This document shows, one piece after another, positions 44,437 to 53,818 of a stretch of DNA of 64,000 nucleotides (position 1 is the first letter of the stretch; every line of letters begins with the position of its first letter). The notes beneath the pieces are model-generated. The model saw only the letters and a program-made list of their open reading frames with translations, ran no database searches and had not been told where the DNA came from. This DNA is from Tenacibaculum sp. 190524A02b (lineage in GTDB: Bacteria; Bacteroidota; Bacteroidia; Flavobacteriales; Flavobacteriaceae): the NCBI RefSeq assembly GCF_964036645.1, contig NZ_OZ038525.1, forward strand, positions 4,406,001 to 4,470,000. Reading direction: 5' to 3'. Made by a program: the position numbers and the translations under genes.

Positions 44437-45408
44437 AAACTTTTCTTTGACTAGCTCAAAAGTATCAAAAACATCTTGAGGATCGTCAGAAGTAACCATT
44501 TTAAGACGATATTCTTTAAAATGTGGAATTCCTTTAAAATAGTTAGTATAATGTCTTCTAGTTTCAACAACACCTAAATGTTCGCCTTTCCAGTCAATAG
44601 ACATCTCTAAGTGACGACGAGCCATTTCTGCACGTTCAACAATACTAGGTTTCGGTAAGTGTTCACCAGTTTTAAAAAAGTGTTTTACTTCGTTAAAAAA
44701 CCAAGGATAACCAATAGAAGCTCTACCTATCATACATCCATCTAAACCATATTTGTCTCGCATCTCCATAGCTCTTTCAGGAGAGTCAACGTCTCCATTT
44801 CCAAAAACAGGAATGTGCATTCTAGGGTTGTTTTTAACTTCAGCAATTGGTTTCCAATCAGCATTCCCTTTATACATTTGTGCTCTAGTACGTCCATGGA
44901 TAGAAATAGCTTTACAACCAACGTCTTGTAAACGTTCGGCAACTTCTACGATTCTAATAGAATCATGATCCCAACCTAAACGAGTTTTAACAGTTATAGG
45001 TAAGCTAGTATGTTTAACCATAGCTTCGGTTAACTTAACCATCAGGTCAATATCTTTTAAAATACCAGCACCAGCACCTTTAGAAACTACTTTTTTTACT
45101 GGGCAACCAAAGTTAATATCAATAATATCCGGATTGGTTTTTTCAACAATCTCAACAGAACGTAGCATTGAATCTAGGTTAGCTCCAAATATTTGAATAC
45201 CAACTGGACGCTCCTTTTCATAAATATCTAACTTCATCACGCTTTTAGCGGCATCACGAATTAAACCTTCAGAGGAAATAAATTCGGTATAAACAACATC
45301 TGCTCCGTTCTCTTTACATAAAGCTCTAAAAGGAGGATCACTAACATCTTCCATTGGTGCTAGTAAAAGCGGAAAATCAGGTAACTCTATCTTATCTATT
45401 TTAACCAA
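44428..45408 (-). CDS. dusB: tRNA-dihydrouridine synthase
   Basis: The 326-residue FMN-dependent enzyme reduces uridines in tRNA. It has the Dus motifs LLLAPMEDVSDPPFRALC, the active-site Cys in DINFGCPVKKVV, GAGAGILKD, ISIHGRTRAQMYKG and VFGNGDVDS. Two TTG starts are possible. I choose the one at 45408 because the upstream one (45426) lies inside a -7 promoter element TAAATTTG on the minus strand (45424-45431). Family members also start at VKIDKIELPDFPLL. It is convergent with the permease gene. Confidence 0.93.
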   Translation of the reverse strand: MVKIDKIELPDFPLLLAPMEDVSDPPFRALCKENGADVVYTEFISSEGLIRDAAKSVMKLDIYEKERPVGIQIFGANLDSMLRSVEIVEKTNPDIIDINFGCPVKKVVSKGAGAGILKDIDLMVKLTEAMVKHTSLPITVKTRLGWDHDSIRIVEVAERLQDVGCKAISIHGRTRAQMYKGNADWKPIAEVKNNPRMHIPVFGNGDVDSPERAMEMRDKYGLDGCMIGRASIGYPWFFNEVKHFFKTGEHLPKPSIVERAEMARRHLEMSIDWKGEHLGVVETRRHYTNYFKGIPHFKEYRLKMVTSDDPQDVFDTFELVKEKFGS

Positions 45409-45423
45409 ACCAAAAAATTTTGG

Positions 45424-45431
45424 CAAATTTA
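45424..45431 (-). promoter_or_regulatory. -7 promoter element of dusB
   Basis: Minus-strand TAAATTTG fits TAnnTTTG and lies 15 bases upstream of the chosen TTG start at 45408, giving a short leader. A TTG at -33 is not evident. Confidence 0.5.
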
Positions 45432-45451
45432 CTCTTTATTTTTTAGCTAAA

Positions 45452-45480
45452 AAAAAGGTTTCCATTACAGAAACCTTTTT
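45452..45480 (-). terminator. Terminator of the DUF5777-YceI operon
   Basis: AAAAAGGTTTC (45452-45462) and GAAACCTTTTT (45470-45480) form a perfect 11-bp stem with a 7-base loop. On the minus strand it is followed by TTTTT. It lies 24 bases after the stop of the DUF5777-like gene. Confidence 0.85.
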
Positions 45481-45503
45481 AACGTAGAATAAATGTAGTA
45501 GGC

Positions 45504-46382
45504 TTAGAACACTCTTACAATGTTAAAACCAAAGGCAATGTCACCACTAGCCTTACTTATAAAGCCAGGTTCATTGCTTGACTGTGCATTGGTGAATAGT
45601 AATTGGAATACGTGACCTCCAGTTTCTATATCAACCCCAAATGTGTATGGATTTGTATATCTTGAATCTTTATGTCTGTTAAAATTGTAAACATATTCTG
45701 CATTTAAGCTTACACGCTTACTTATTTTGTAGCGCCCGCCAAAGCCCATGGCAAATTGATTATGATTGGCTTCTTTAACAATATCTAAAACCTGTAAGTT
45801 TTCTCTAATTAAGGTTGGCGCTATTTGAAAAGAAAACTCTTTAGAAAACCTACGAGAAGCTAATAACTGTAAAGAATAACTATATTTATCAGAGTCTTTT
45901 AAAGTGAAATTAGGGAAGGAAGAATCCTTAATTTCTGTATTTCTATTAATAGTAGCATAACCAGCTAAATTTAATGGGAATTTATTGGATTGTTTAGCTA
46001 AACGAAATTTAGCAGCAGCAGCAAAAGTTCTTTCAAATGATTCCCTGCTTATACTAAATTGTACGCCGTCCCAAAAACTATATAAAAGCTCAATTTTAGT
46101 GTTGGCCTGATCTAAACCAAAAAATGTTTCTAAACCTTCTTCTAAAGGACCAAATCTGTGAGAAACAATTAGATATAAATCTCCTTTGTCAGCAATTTTA
46201 GTTGATTGTAAGTTGCCTATTTTTAAAGTTTTAAATGCTGGTAAATCAAATTGTGTTTGATTACTTGAATCGCTGTCAAGTTCATCTAATAAATCATCTT
46301 GAGCCAAGATAGTAAAAGATGATGCTAATAATAAGGTTAAAGAAAGTAGTGCTTTTTTAATACAAATTATTTTATAATGCAT
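45504..46382 (-). CDS. DUF5777-like outer-membrane beta-barrel protein
   Basis: The 292-residue protein has a signal peptide (KKALLSLTLLLASSFTILAQ) and an Asp-rich stretch just after it (DDLLDELDSDSSNQTQFD). It then has the DUF5777 hallmark region LKIGNLQSTKIADKGDLYLI ... SHRFGPLEEGLETFFGLDQA. The rest alternates beta strands with aromatic girdles and ends FGFNIVRVF, typical of an OM barrel. It is last in the operon (cytochrome-like lipoprotein, YceI, OB-fold, this), overlapping the OB-fold gene by 16 bases. The function of the family is not established. Confidence 0.85.
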   Translation of the reverse strand: MHYKIICIKKALLSLTLLLASSFTILAQDDLLDELDSDSSNQTQFDLPAFKTLKIGNLQSTKIADKGDLYLIVSHRFGPLEEGLETFFGLDQANTKIELLYSFWDGVQFSISRESFERTFAAAAKFRLAKQSNKFPLNLAGYATINRNTEIKDSSFPNFTLKDSDKYSYSLQLLASRRFSKEFSFQIAPTLIRENLQVLDIVKEANHNQFAMGFGGRYKISKRVSLNAEYVYNFNRHKDSRYTNPYTFGVDIETGGHVFQLLFTNAQSSNEPGFISKASGDIAFGFNIVRVF

Positions 46383-46756
46383 TGGTTTAATTTTAATTCA
46401 TTTAATAGTTCATCATAACCAATAACAGTACCTTTTACTGTTATTTGATCGTTTTGTTTTTTTGATAATGTGTTGTCTTCTCTTAGTTGACAAAAAATAA
46501 AATCATCTAAAATAAAGCCATTATCAACAATAGAGGTAATAGTACCATTTAACTCTATAGTCTTGTTGTTCCATTGATCAAAACCTTTTTCAAGTTCTTT
46601 TACAAAGTTGGTTGAAGAACCTGTGTAAATAGCCTCAATCTCCTCAGTTGTTTTATGAGGTTTGTATATTTGTTTATAAACTAAGAATCCTCCAATAAGA
46701 AGAATTCCTAGTATTATGAATAACCATTTACTTTTTTTTGTTAAGCTCATAATCAA
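46367..46756 (-). CDS. OB-fold (tRNA_anti-like) membrane-anchored protein
   Basis: The 129-residue protein has an N-terminal transmembrane helix (about 11-27, WLFIILGILLIGGFLVYKQ). A periplasmic OB-fold follows, recognised by KTIELNGTITSIVDNGFILD and DQITVKGTVIGYDELLNELK, like the tRNA_anti-like family (PF12869). It overlaps YceI by 29 bases (23 if the second Met, MSLTKK, is used) and DUF5777 by 16, so the genes are translationally coupled. Role unknown; the fold suggests binding rather than catalysis. Confidence 0.78.
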   Translation of the reverse strand: MIMSLTKKSKWLFIILGILLIGGFLVYKQIYKPHKTTEEIEAIYTGSSTNFVKELEKGFDQWNNKTIELNGTITSIVDNGFILDDFIFCQLREDNTLSKKQNDQITVKGTVIGYDELLNELKLNQCIIK

Positions 46757-47258
46757 TAGAGATATTAATTTTGTCAGCTATTTTTTTTCTAACGATACTT
46801 GGGATTTTGATGTTAAAATCCTGAGGACTTACATTAAAGTTACCAGTTAAGTTTATTTTGTCACCTTCCTTTTTTAACTTAATAGGAACGGTAATTTCTT
46901 TTGCTACACCTTTTACGGTTAATTTTCCTTTTAAATTATACGCTTTTGAAGAAATATTCTCAACATCAAAACTTTCAATTTTTCCTCTAAAAGTAGCTTT
47001 TGGATGCGTGTCAGAATCCATATAGTTTTCATTAAAATGCTCTTGCATTAAAGCTATTTTAAATTTAAAAGCGTTTACAAAAAGTTGTGAAGCGACATCA
47101 CCACTAGAAGTTAAAATAGCAGAAGTGCTTTTATTAGTAGCTTCAACTGGCTCAAAAGCGTCTACAGAAGCTTTAAATTCTGTAGTTCCAGTTCTGGTAA
47201 AATACTTTTGGGCAAAAATTGATTGCCCAACAAGTAATAAAACGATTAATAGTCTCAT
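46728..47258 (-). CDS. YceI-family periplasmic lipocalin-like protein
   Basis: The 176-residue protein has a signal peptide (MRLLIVLLLVGQSIFAQ) and a YceI beta-barrel. Its motifs are YFTRTGTTEFKASVDAFEPV, HFNENYMDSDTHPKATFRGK and LTVKGVAKEITVPI. YceI proteins bind polyprenyl or quinone-like lipids in the periplasm. It is second in the operon, after a haem-like lipoprotein gene (gap 15 bases), which could fit an electron- or quinone-related role. That role is inference. Confidence 0.9.
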   Translation of the reverse strand: MRLLIVLLLVGQSIFAQKYFTRTGTTEFKASVDAFEPVEATNKSTSAILTSSGDVASQLFVNAFKFKIALMQEHFNENYMDSDTHPKATFRGKIESFDVENISSKAYNLKGKLTVKGVAKEITVPIKLKKEGDKINLTGNFNVSPQDFNIKIPSIVRKKIADKINISIDYELNKKK

Positions 47259-47273
47259 ATTGTTAATTAATTT

Positions 47274-47618
47274 TTATTCTAGATATCCGTCAGTTTTCCA
47301 TTTGTCAATAATGCTTTTTTTATCTGAGGCAAGTGGGGCTGAGGGAGGCATGGTGTTATTGTCAATTCTTGCATGGAAGTTACCATTTTCGGCAGCGTTT
47401 TTAACTTGTTGAAAGGTTGTTAAGGCTAAACCTGCGGCAGGACTTGTTGCAGCATGACAACCAGAAGTAGCACAACTGTTGTCTACAATAACTTTTACAT
47501 TTTTTGTATAAGTAATTTCTTCGGCTGGAGGAGGGGTAACTGGAACCTCTGATTTTGAGCAGCTCGTTAAAAATAATCCTAAACTTAAAAATGCTAATAC
47601 TTTTGTTTTGTTGTTCAT
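47274..47618 (-). CDS. Cytochrome-c-like lipoprotein with CX4CH motif
   Basis: The 114-residue protein has a lipobox LTSC (lipidated Cys20), then a Pro-rich linker, and the motif NSCATSGCHAATSPAAG. Here two Cys are four residues apart and followed by His (CX4CH). This resembles an atypical c-type haem site like those of planctomycete-type cytochrome domains. A later Met in NNTMPPSAPLA could be the second ligand, as in many c-type cytochromes. The tail DKKSIIDKWKTDGYLE is also typical of these domains. First gene of the operon. Confidence 0.75.
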   Translation of the reverse strand: MNNKTKVLAFLSLGLFLTSCSKSEVPVTPPPAEEITYTKNVKVIVDNSCATSGCHAATSPAAGLALTTFQQVKNAAENGNFHARIDNNTMPPSAPLASDKKSIIDKWKTDGYLE

Positions 47619-47822
47619 GTTACGATTGTTTAAAGTTAAAAATTAAACATTCCTTAGAAAAGAAATACTAGGATTTATTTTCCTTGGAATAAATATAAGT
47701 AAAATTTTCTACATAAAATGAAGTTTTAAATATAACAACTCGGTAATTATAAAACATTCTGAAAACTAAAAACCCTACTTAGATTTTGTTAAAAAAAAGC
47801 TTTTATTGCTATAAGGTTTTAT

Positions 47823-47852
47823 TTGTTAACATGGTTAAATAGCGTATCTTTG
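47823..47852 (+). promoter_or_regulatory. lepA promoter
   Basis: TTG (47823-47825), 19 bases, then TATCTTTG (47845-47852) is a full flavobacterial promoter. It ends 29 bases before the lepA ATG. Confidence 0.75.
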
Positions 47853-47881
47853 TCGGTCATCAGTAGATTAGAATAACGTAC

Positions 47882-49678
47882 ATGAAAAATATTAGAAATT
47901 TTTGCATCATTGCACATATAGATCATGGTAAGAGTACTTTGGCAGATCGTTTGTTAGATTTTACACAAACGGTAACAGAGAGGGAAAAGCAAGATCAATT
48001 ATTAGATAATATGGATTTGGAGCGTGAACGTGGTATTACCATAAAGTCACACGCAATTCAAATGGATTATGTACACAATGGTGAGCAATACATCTTAAAC
48101 TTAATTGATACCCCAGGACACGTTGATTTTTCATACGAAGTTTCTCGATCAATTGCTGCTTGTGAAGGTGCTTTGTTAATTGTAGATGCTGCACAAAGTA
48201 TTCAAGCACAAACAATATCTAATTTATACTTGGCATTAGAAAATGATTTGGAGATTATTCCAGTGCTAAATAAAGTAGATCTACCAAGTGCAAATCCTGA
48301 GGAAGTAACAGATGATATTGTTGACTTGTTAGGTTGTGACCCTGAGGATGTAATTCCTGCTAGTGGGAAAACAGGATTTGGAGTTGATAATATACTAGAA
48401 GCAATTATTGATAGAATACCTGCTCCTAAAGGAAATCCTGATGCTCCTTTAAAAGCATTAATTTTTGATAGTGTATACAACTCATATAGAGGGATTGAAA
48501 CCTATTTTAGGATTATTGATGGTTCAATTAAAAAGAACCAGAAAATTAAGTTCATGGCTACAGGTAATGATTATTTTGCTGATGAAGTTGGAACTTTAAA
48601 ATTAAATCAAGAGCCTAAAAAAGAAATAAAAACAGGAGATGTTGGGTACTTAATTACAGGTATAAAAACAGCAAAAGAAGTAAAAGTAGGAGATACAATT
48701 ACCGATTTTGTGAACCCAACTACTGATACTATTGAAGGTTTTGAAGATGTAAAGCCAATGGTATTTGCGGGTATTTATCCAGTGGATACGGAAGATTATG
48801 AAGAGTTGAGAAATTCTATGGAAAAATTGCAGTTGAATGATGCTTCTTTAGTATTTCAGCCAGAAAGTTCTGCTGCTTTAGGTTTTGGTTTCCGATGTGG
48901 GTTTTTAGGAATGTTACACATGGAAATTATTCAAGAGCGTTTAGAACGTGAGTTTAATATGACGGTTATTACCACAGTTCCTAACGTATCATACCATGCT
49001 TTTACAAAAAAAGAACCGGATGAAATTATTATTGTAAATAACCCAACAGACTTACCTGATCCATCAAAGTTGGATAGGGTAGAAGAGCCGTTTATTAAAG
49101 CTTCTATTATTACAAAATCAGATTTTGTTGGACAAGTAATGAGTTTGTGTATAGAAAAGCGAGGGCAAATTATAAACCAAACTTATTTAACACCTGTGCG
49201 TGTTGAGTTAATTTTCGAAATGCCATTAGCAGAAATTGTATTTGATTTTTATGATAGATTAAAAACAGTTTCTAAAGGATATGCTTCTTTTGATTATCAT
49301 CCAATAGGAATGAAAAAATCAAAATTAGTACGTGTAGATATGCTTTTAAATGGTCAGACAGTTGATGCGCTTTCGGCATTGTTACATGATAGTAATGCAT
49401 ATTCAATAGGAAAACGTATTTGTGAAAAATTAAAAGAATTGATTCCGCGTCAACAATTTGATATTCCTATTCAGGCGGCTATCGGAGCAAAGATTATTGC
49501 TCGTGAAACAGTAAAAGCACTTCGTAAAGACGTTACTGCAAAATGTTATGGGGGAGATATTTCACGTAAACGTAAATTATTAGAAAAACAGAAAAAAGGT
49601 AAAAAACGTATGCGTCAAGTAGGAAATGTAGAGATTCCTCAGCAAGCATTTATGGCTGTTTTAAAATTAAATGATTAA
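47882..49678 (+). CDS. lepA: Elongation factor 4 (back-translocating GTPase)
   Basis: The 598-residue translational GTPase has G1 [16 protein letters not shown], the switch [11 protein letters not shown]3 DTPGHVDFS and G4 NKVDLPSA. Domains II and III follow, then the EF4-specific C-terminal domain ([16 protein letters not shown]: [20 protein letters not shown]). Length and order are normal. It is a single gene with its own promoter, and a hairpin-rich 3' region follows it. Confidence 0.98.
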   Translation: MKNIRNFCIIAHIDHGKSTLADRLLDFTQTVTEREKQDQLLDNMDLERERGITIKSHAIQMDYVHNGEQYILNLIDTPGHVDFSYEVSRSIAACEGALLIVDAAQSIQAQTISNLYLALENDLEIIPVLNKVDLPSANPEEVTDDIVDLLGCDPEDVIPASGKTGFGVDNILEAIIDRIPAPKGNPDAPLKALIFDSVYNSYRGIETYFRIIDGSIKKNQKIKFMATGNDYFADEVGTLKLNQEPKKEIKTGDVGYLITGIKTAKEVKVGDTITDFVNPTTDTIEGFEDVKPMVFAGIYPVDTEDYEELRNSMEKLQLNDASLVFQPESSAALGFGFRCGFLGMLHMEIIQERLEREFNMTVITTVPNVSYHAFTKKEPDEIIIVNNPTDLPDPSKLDRVEEPFIKASIITKSDFVGQVMSLCIEKRGQIINQTYLTPVRVELIFEMPLAEIVFDFYDRLKTVSKGYASFDYHPIGMKKSKLVRVDMLLNGQTVDALSALLHDSNAYSIGKRICEKLKELIPRQQFDIPIQAAIGAKIIARETVKALRKDVTAKCYGGDISRKRKLLEKQKKGKKRMRQVGNVEIPQQAFMAVLKLND

Positions 49679-49696
49679 AAAATAAATTAACTGTTG

Positions 49697-49738
49697 TTTC
49701 TTAGGGTTTTATGTTATAGTTTAGCACCCGCTAAGAAA
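49697..49738 (+). other. Structured 3' region after lepA (possible small RNA or leader)
   Basis: TTTCTTAG (49697-49704) pairs with CTAAGAAA (49731-49738), and GGGT/ACCC extends the stem with a two-base bulge. It lies 19 bases after the lepA stop and just before the terminator at 49747-49786. Confidence 0.45.
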
Positions 49739-49746
49739 TTAAGTTG

Positions 49747-49786
49747 AAAAAGTCTAAAGGTGACATTGTTTACTTTTAGACTTTTT
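49747..49786 (+). terminator. Terminator downstream of lepA
   Basis: AAAAAGTCTAAA (49747-49758) and TTTAGACTTTTT (49775-49786) form a perfect 12-bp stem with a 16-base loop, followed by T residues. It ends the lepA transcript. Confidence 0.8.
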
Positions 49787-49867
49787 TGTTTTAAGAATAT
49801 AGCAGCTTCTAAATATAATAGAGGTTAGTAAAGAAAAAGTAATTAATTCAATATAAATAATAGTAAT

Positions 49868-52723
49868 ATGAAGAGAAATCTACTCTTAATTATCCTTGCA
49901 ATTGTATCAATAATTAGCACAGCACAAGTGATTCCGTCTGAATATGGTAGTCCACCAGATTGGAAAAATGTATTAACCTTTGGAGGAAATGGAATAGAAT
50001 CCGTAATAGAAATGCAAAAAGATACGGATGGAAATTTATATGTTTTGGGGAATTTTTATGGAGAGACTTCCATTGATACTCAAACTATAAATAGTGAAGG
50101 CGTAAATTCTAATATTTTTTTAGCAAAATTTAATGCAGAAGGTGTATTGCAATGGGTAACAAACAGTGATAGTAAGCTAAATGGAAGTGTTAATGCATAC
50201 CAGTTCCAGTTGCATGGAGGTTTTGTGTATGTTTTAGGAGACTTTAAATCTGAAGATACATTATCTGGACGTACATTGGGAGGAAGTGGGATTTATAAAG
50301 ACTATTTCTTAGCAAAATACACATTAGATGGGGAGGTGTCTGAAATACATGAAATAGTTTTTCCAGAAGTAACAAAAGGTACACCAAGATTAAGTATAAA
50401 TGCTTCAAATGGAGTTGTGTTGTTAGCAAAAGGTAATGAAATACATAAGCTAGAACAAGTGGGGATGTCATTATTAAAAAGCTTTGATGCTAATCTAGTA
50501 TTAACAGATGTTCATTATTCTAATGATACTATTTTTATTACTGGTGAAATCACACAAACCGTACTTATTGATTCAATTCAACTTGATTATACAGGAGGAA
50601 GAACTGGTTTGGTATACGCGGCTATTGGAGAAGATCAGTTAGCAGATTGGGGGCATGTTTTTTCGTATGATTTAAATACTGGTTTTATGAAACTATCTAA
50701 ATTAGGAAAGTTTAATGAAAAAAATGGAAAGTTATATTTAGCAGGGGCTACAAGTGGTAATGCAACTGTCAACAACACATTGATTAAGCCATTAGGTGAT
50801 AATGATAATTCTATCTTTCCTTTTATAATTAATGTAAACAAAACTGATGGTTTAGTTAATGATTTAGTAAGGTTTCCTCAAGATAAATATGAGACACTAG
50901 ATAATTTTGTTAAAGAAGTCAATTTTTTATATGATGAGAATGATGAATTGACTTTTCTATATAGAGTACAATCAACTACAACTTTGAACAAAGTAAACTT
51001 TAAAGAAGGGACTTTTAATAATGTTTCTACGAGTATTAGTGGTAATGATAAATCAATTTTTGGCTTAAACGGAGAGGAAATTAAATCTAAAGTTAATTTA
51101 GATAACTTACATTTAACGATCACTAAGTTTATTAATAATGATGAGCAATGGAGTAAAGAATTGATTAGTGAAAACAGTGAAAACTCTACTGTTGTTGATG
51201 TGATTTCTGATAATGATAACCATTATTATGCTTTAATCAAAGACGGAAGAAAAATTAATACTGCATATAACACAAAACATACTTTAATAAAAGTGGATTA
51301 TAATAATAATGTTATTTGGAGTAAAAAAATAGAAGGAGATTTTATGCCTGTTTCTGGAATAGGAGAGTCAATCAGTTTTAGTGATGGAGTGCTTACTTTG
51401 GCGGGAAATATGAAAGGGGAATTGGTAGTAGGAAATACTTTTTTTACAACTACTAATGAGGATTTAACAATGCTAATGGTAGCAAAATTTTCATCTGAAG
51501 GTGTTATAACAAATAGTGCAACAATGATTCCTCCCGATGGAGAAAAGCATGGTTTCTATGATGTAGCTTCATTAGACAATGGTAAGGTGGTTGTTTGTCA
51601 ATCATTAAATACTGAAAAGGCTAGAATTATTTTATTTAATTCAGATTTAACAGTAAATAAAACAGCGGAAATAAAAGCAGAAAGAATAATCTACTTGTTA
51701 GATGCAACAAAGGGAGAGAATGGCAAAACTTTCATTGTAGGGGAGCTTGTAGGAGATACAGTAACTTACGGAGGGGAAGTGCTTAATAAACCTCAAAGTG
51801 ATGAAACAAAAAATGGAAACAATGTGTTTTTTGAGCTAGATAAAGATTTTAACTTCTTAAATGTGTTTAATTATGGCCATGCACCAAGTCATTATAATAA
51901 TAGCTCTTGGCCTACTTCTATCGTTACAAAGGGAGATGTGAAATTTATAGGAGGTTTTGCTATGGAATCAAAAGAGTTTGTTTTCGGAGATATAAAACCA
52001 TCTTTTGATTCTCGTGCTGAAAGATGGAATCACTATTATGCAAAATTAAATAGTAATAATGAGTTTGATTGGGTAAAAACCATTGGTAGTGATGATCGTT
52101 TCTTTAATTATTCTTCTATAGATTTTGATACTGAAGGGAATTTATATGTTTCAGGTCGATATCAAGGAACTTTATTTATTAATGAAAATATAGAGTTAAA
52201 TAAAGGGTATGAAAATGGTCAAAACACTTATATCATAAAATATAGTGGTTTAGGAGAGGTAGAATGGGTTAAAACATTTGCTGCTTCTGGTACAACCAAT
52301 GCATCTGGTGTGGCGGTTAATAATGAAGGAGAAATAGCAGTTGGTGGATATTATAGAGGTGTAGGAAGTTTTAGTAAGGATAAACAATTTGCAGAAAGTG
52401 GGTCTTCACAAGGATATATAGCAATAATAAAAGGAGATGATACTCTAGGGTTAGAAAAAGATATAGTGTTAAACAAAAACATGAGATTATATCCAAATCC
52501 ATCTAATGGAGTTTTTACTATAGATACATCATTATTAAGCTTTTCTGATACTAAAGCATATACGCAGGTATTTGATGTACAAGGAAGAATTGTATATAGT
52601 AAAACAAGAGGGTTACAGAATAAACAGTTAAACCTTAATTTAGATAAGTGTGCTAAAGGAGTTTATTTTGTAAAAATGACAGATGGGACGCATACATATA
52701 CAAACAAAATAATTTTAGAATAA
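49868..52723 (+). CDS. Secreted T9SS cargo with SBBP-like beta-propeller repeats
   Basis: The 951-residue protein has a signal peptide (MKRNLLLIILAIVSIISTAQ). Repeated units of the form DGNLYVLGNFYGETSID and VYVLGDFKSEDTLSG follow, each with FLAKFNAEGVLQW or YFLAKYTLDGEV. These resemble SBBP (Beta-propeller) repeats of Bacteroidota surface proteins. The C-terminus is a type A T9SS sorting domain (MRLYPNPSNGVFTIDTS ... GRIVYSK ... KIILE). Extracellular or cell-surface location is likely. No enzyme motif is seen. A small membrane-protein gene starts 8 bases after its stop. Confidence 0.87.
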   Translation: MKRNLLLIILAIVSIISTAQVIPSEYGSPPDWKNVLTFGGNGIESVIEMQKDTDGNLYVLGNFYGETSIDTQTINSEGVNSNIFLAKFNAEGVLQWVTNSDSKLNGSVNAYQFQLHGGFVYVLGDFKSEDTLSGRTLGGSGIYKDYFLAKYTLDGEVSEIHEIVFPEVTKGTPRLSINASNGVVLLAKGNEIHKLEQVGMSLLKSFDANLVLTDVHYSNDTIFITGEITQTVLIDSIQLDYTGGRTGLVYAAIGEDQLADWGHVFSYDLNTGFMKLSKLGKFNEKNGKLYLAGATSGNATVNNTLIKPLGDNDNSIFPFIINVNKTDGLVNDLVRFPQDKYETLDNFVKEVNFLYDENDELTFLYRVQSTTTLNKVNFKEGTFNNVSTSISGNDKSIFGLNGEEIKSKVNLDNLHLTITKFINNDEQWSKELISENSENSTVVDVISDNDNHYYALIKDGRKINTAYNTKHTLIKVDYNNNVIWSKKIEGDFMPVSGIGESISFSDGVLTLAGNMKGELVVGNTFFTTTNEDLTMLMVAKFSSEGVITNSATMIPPDGEKHGFYDVASLDNGKVVVCQSLNTEKARIILFNSDLTVNKTAEIKAERIIYLLDATKGENGKTFIVGELVGDTVTYGGEVLNKPQSDETKNGNNVFFELDKDFNFLNVFNYGHAPSHYNNSSWPTSIVTKGDVKFIGGFAMESKEFVFGDIKPSFDSRAERWNHYYAKLNSNNEFDWVKTIGSDDRFFNYSSIDFDTEGNLYVSGRYQGTLFINENIELNKGYENGQNTYIIKYSGLGEVEWVKTFAASGTTNASGVAVNNEGEIAVGGYYRGVGSFSKDKQFAESGSSQGYIAIIKGDDTLGLEKDIVLNKNMRLYPNPSNGVFTIDTSLLSFSDTKAYTQVFDVQGRIVYSKTRGLQNKQLNLNLDKCAKGVYFVKMTDGTHTYTNKIILE

Positions 52724-52731
52724 GTGTTAGT

Positions 52732-52905
52732 ATGAAAAAGAGTAAGAATTATTTAAGAGTACTAGGAGGGATGCTACTTTTAGTATCAGTATTTATTATG
52801 AGTATAGATGTAATTGGTGGCTTCTGGTTAGGATTACTTTCTGGTTTAACAACTGGTATTGGAGTAGTATTGTTACTGTATGGAAAAATAAAGTTTAGTA
52901 ATTAA
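52732..52905 (+). CDS. Small two-helix membrane protein
   Basis: A 57-residue frame with ATG start reads MKKSKNYLRVLGGMLLLVSV then FIMSIDVIGGFWLGLLSGLT and ends IGVVLLLYGKIKFSN. It has a basic N-terminus and two hydrophobic helices (about 9-25 and 29-51). The start lies 8 bases after the stop of the upstream T9SS gene, and a terminator follows at 52943. Coding is supported by good codon use and context, not by homology. Similar tiny membrane proteins are often missed by annotation. Confidence 0.6.
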   Translation: MKKSKNYLRVLGGMLLLVSVFIMSIDVIGGFWLGLLSGLTTGIGVVLLLYGKIKFSN

Positions 52906-52942
52906 AAAAAGTTATAGACTTAAAGCTATTTATTGAATATGT

Positions 52943-52974
52943 AAACTCCTTTTGAAGTGTTTCGAAAGGAGTTT
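52943..52974. terminator. Bidirectional terminator between the small membrane gene and the LytTR gene
   Basis: AAACTCCTTT (52943-52952) and AAAGGAGTTT (52965-52974) form a perfect 10-bp stem between convergent genes, with T runs on the right. The LytTR stop codon is right at its edge. Confidence 0.75.
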
Positions 52975-53735
52975 TATTTTTCTAGCCATTTCCTAAACTC
53001 AGAGGTAATTGCAGTACTAGTCATTGCTTTTTCTTGACCTCCTGAATATGTAATAAGTAAACGATTCTTAAAGTGGTTTTCTATTTTATCAATAAAATCA
53101 ATATTAATAATTTGACTTCTGTTTATTTTAAAAAACTTCACAGGGTTTAATTGGATTTTAATAGCACTTAATTTTTGTGAAATACTATGGCGTTTTCCTT
53201 GACTGTCAATGGCAATACAAAAATCACCAGCAGCTTCGATTAAACTAATATCAGTAGTGTTTAGTAATTGAATTCCATTTGCTTTTTTTATAACAAAGCG
53301 TTTTTTGTAAGTGTTTTCCTCTTGAAGTACAGATCTTAATTCAGAAAGCGACTGTTTATTTAGTAAAGGAGTTTTATTTTTACTAAAGAGTTTTAGGTAC
53401 TTATTGATGGCATTTTTAAAATCAGTTTTAGTATAGGGCTTTAGAATATAAGCAATGCCATTAGCATTAAAAGCCTTCAGTAAATAGTTATCATACGCAG
53501 AACAAAATACTATAGGACAATTAATAGGGTGTTCATCAAACAAATCAAAAGAAATACCATCTAATAACTGAATATCTGATAATATAAAATGATAGGTTTC
53601 TTTTTCTAAAAAATCTTTTCCATCTGTTAAAGAACGTGCCCAATCGTGTTGAAATGATTCATTAAAAAAATCATTTAAGTAATTAATTAGTTTTTGATAG
53701 GCTGGAATTTCGTCTTCTAAAATTAAAATTTTCAT
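52974..53735 (-). CDS. LytTR-family response regulator
   Basis: The 253-residue regulator has a receiver domain (ILILEDEIPAYQKL, phospho-acceptor Asp54 in FILSDIQLLDG). A LytTR domain (about 140-253) follows, with the signature IEAAGDFCIAIDSQGKRHSI and FFKINRSQIINIDFI. It is the last gene of an OMP receptor - membrane protein - LytS - LytTR operon, 83 bases after the kinase gene. It is probably phosphorylated by that kinase and may control the receptor operon. Its targets are not visible. Confidence 0.92.
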   Translation of the reverse strand: MKILILEDEIPAYQKLINYLNDFFNESFQHDWARSLTDGKDFLEKETYHFILSDIQLLDGISFDLFDEHPINCPIVFCSAYDNYLLKAFNANGIAYILKPYTKTDFKNAINKYLKLFSKNKTPLLNKQSLSELRSVLQEENTYKKRFVIKKANGIQLLNTTDISLIEAAGDFCIAIDSQGKRHSISQKLSAIKIQLNPVKFFKINRSQIINIDFIDKIENHFKNRLLITYSGGQEKAMTSTAITSEFRKWLEK

Positions 53736-53818
53736 ATTACATTTTGTTAGATTTGAATTTTCAAAAGCTTAATTTGATGGTTGATTTAAGTAAATTTACC
53801 ATATAGTAGTGTTTTTAA

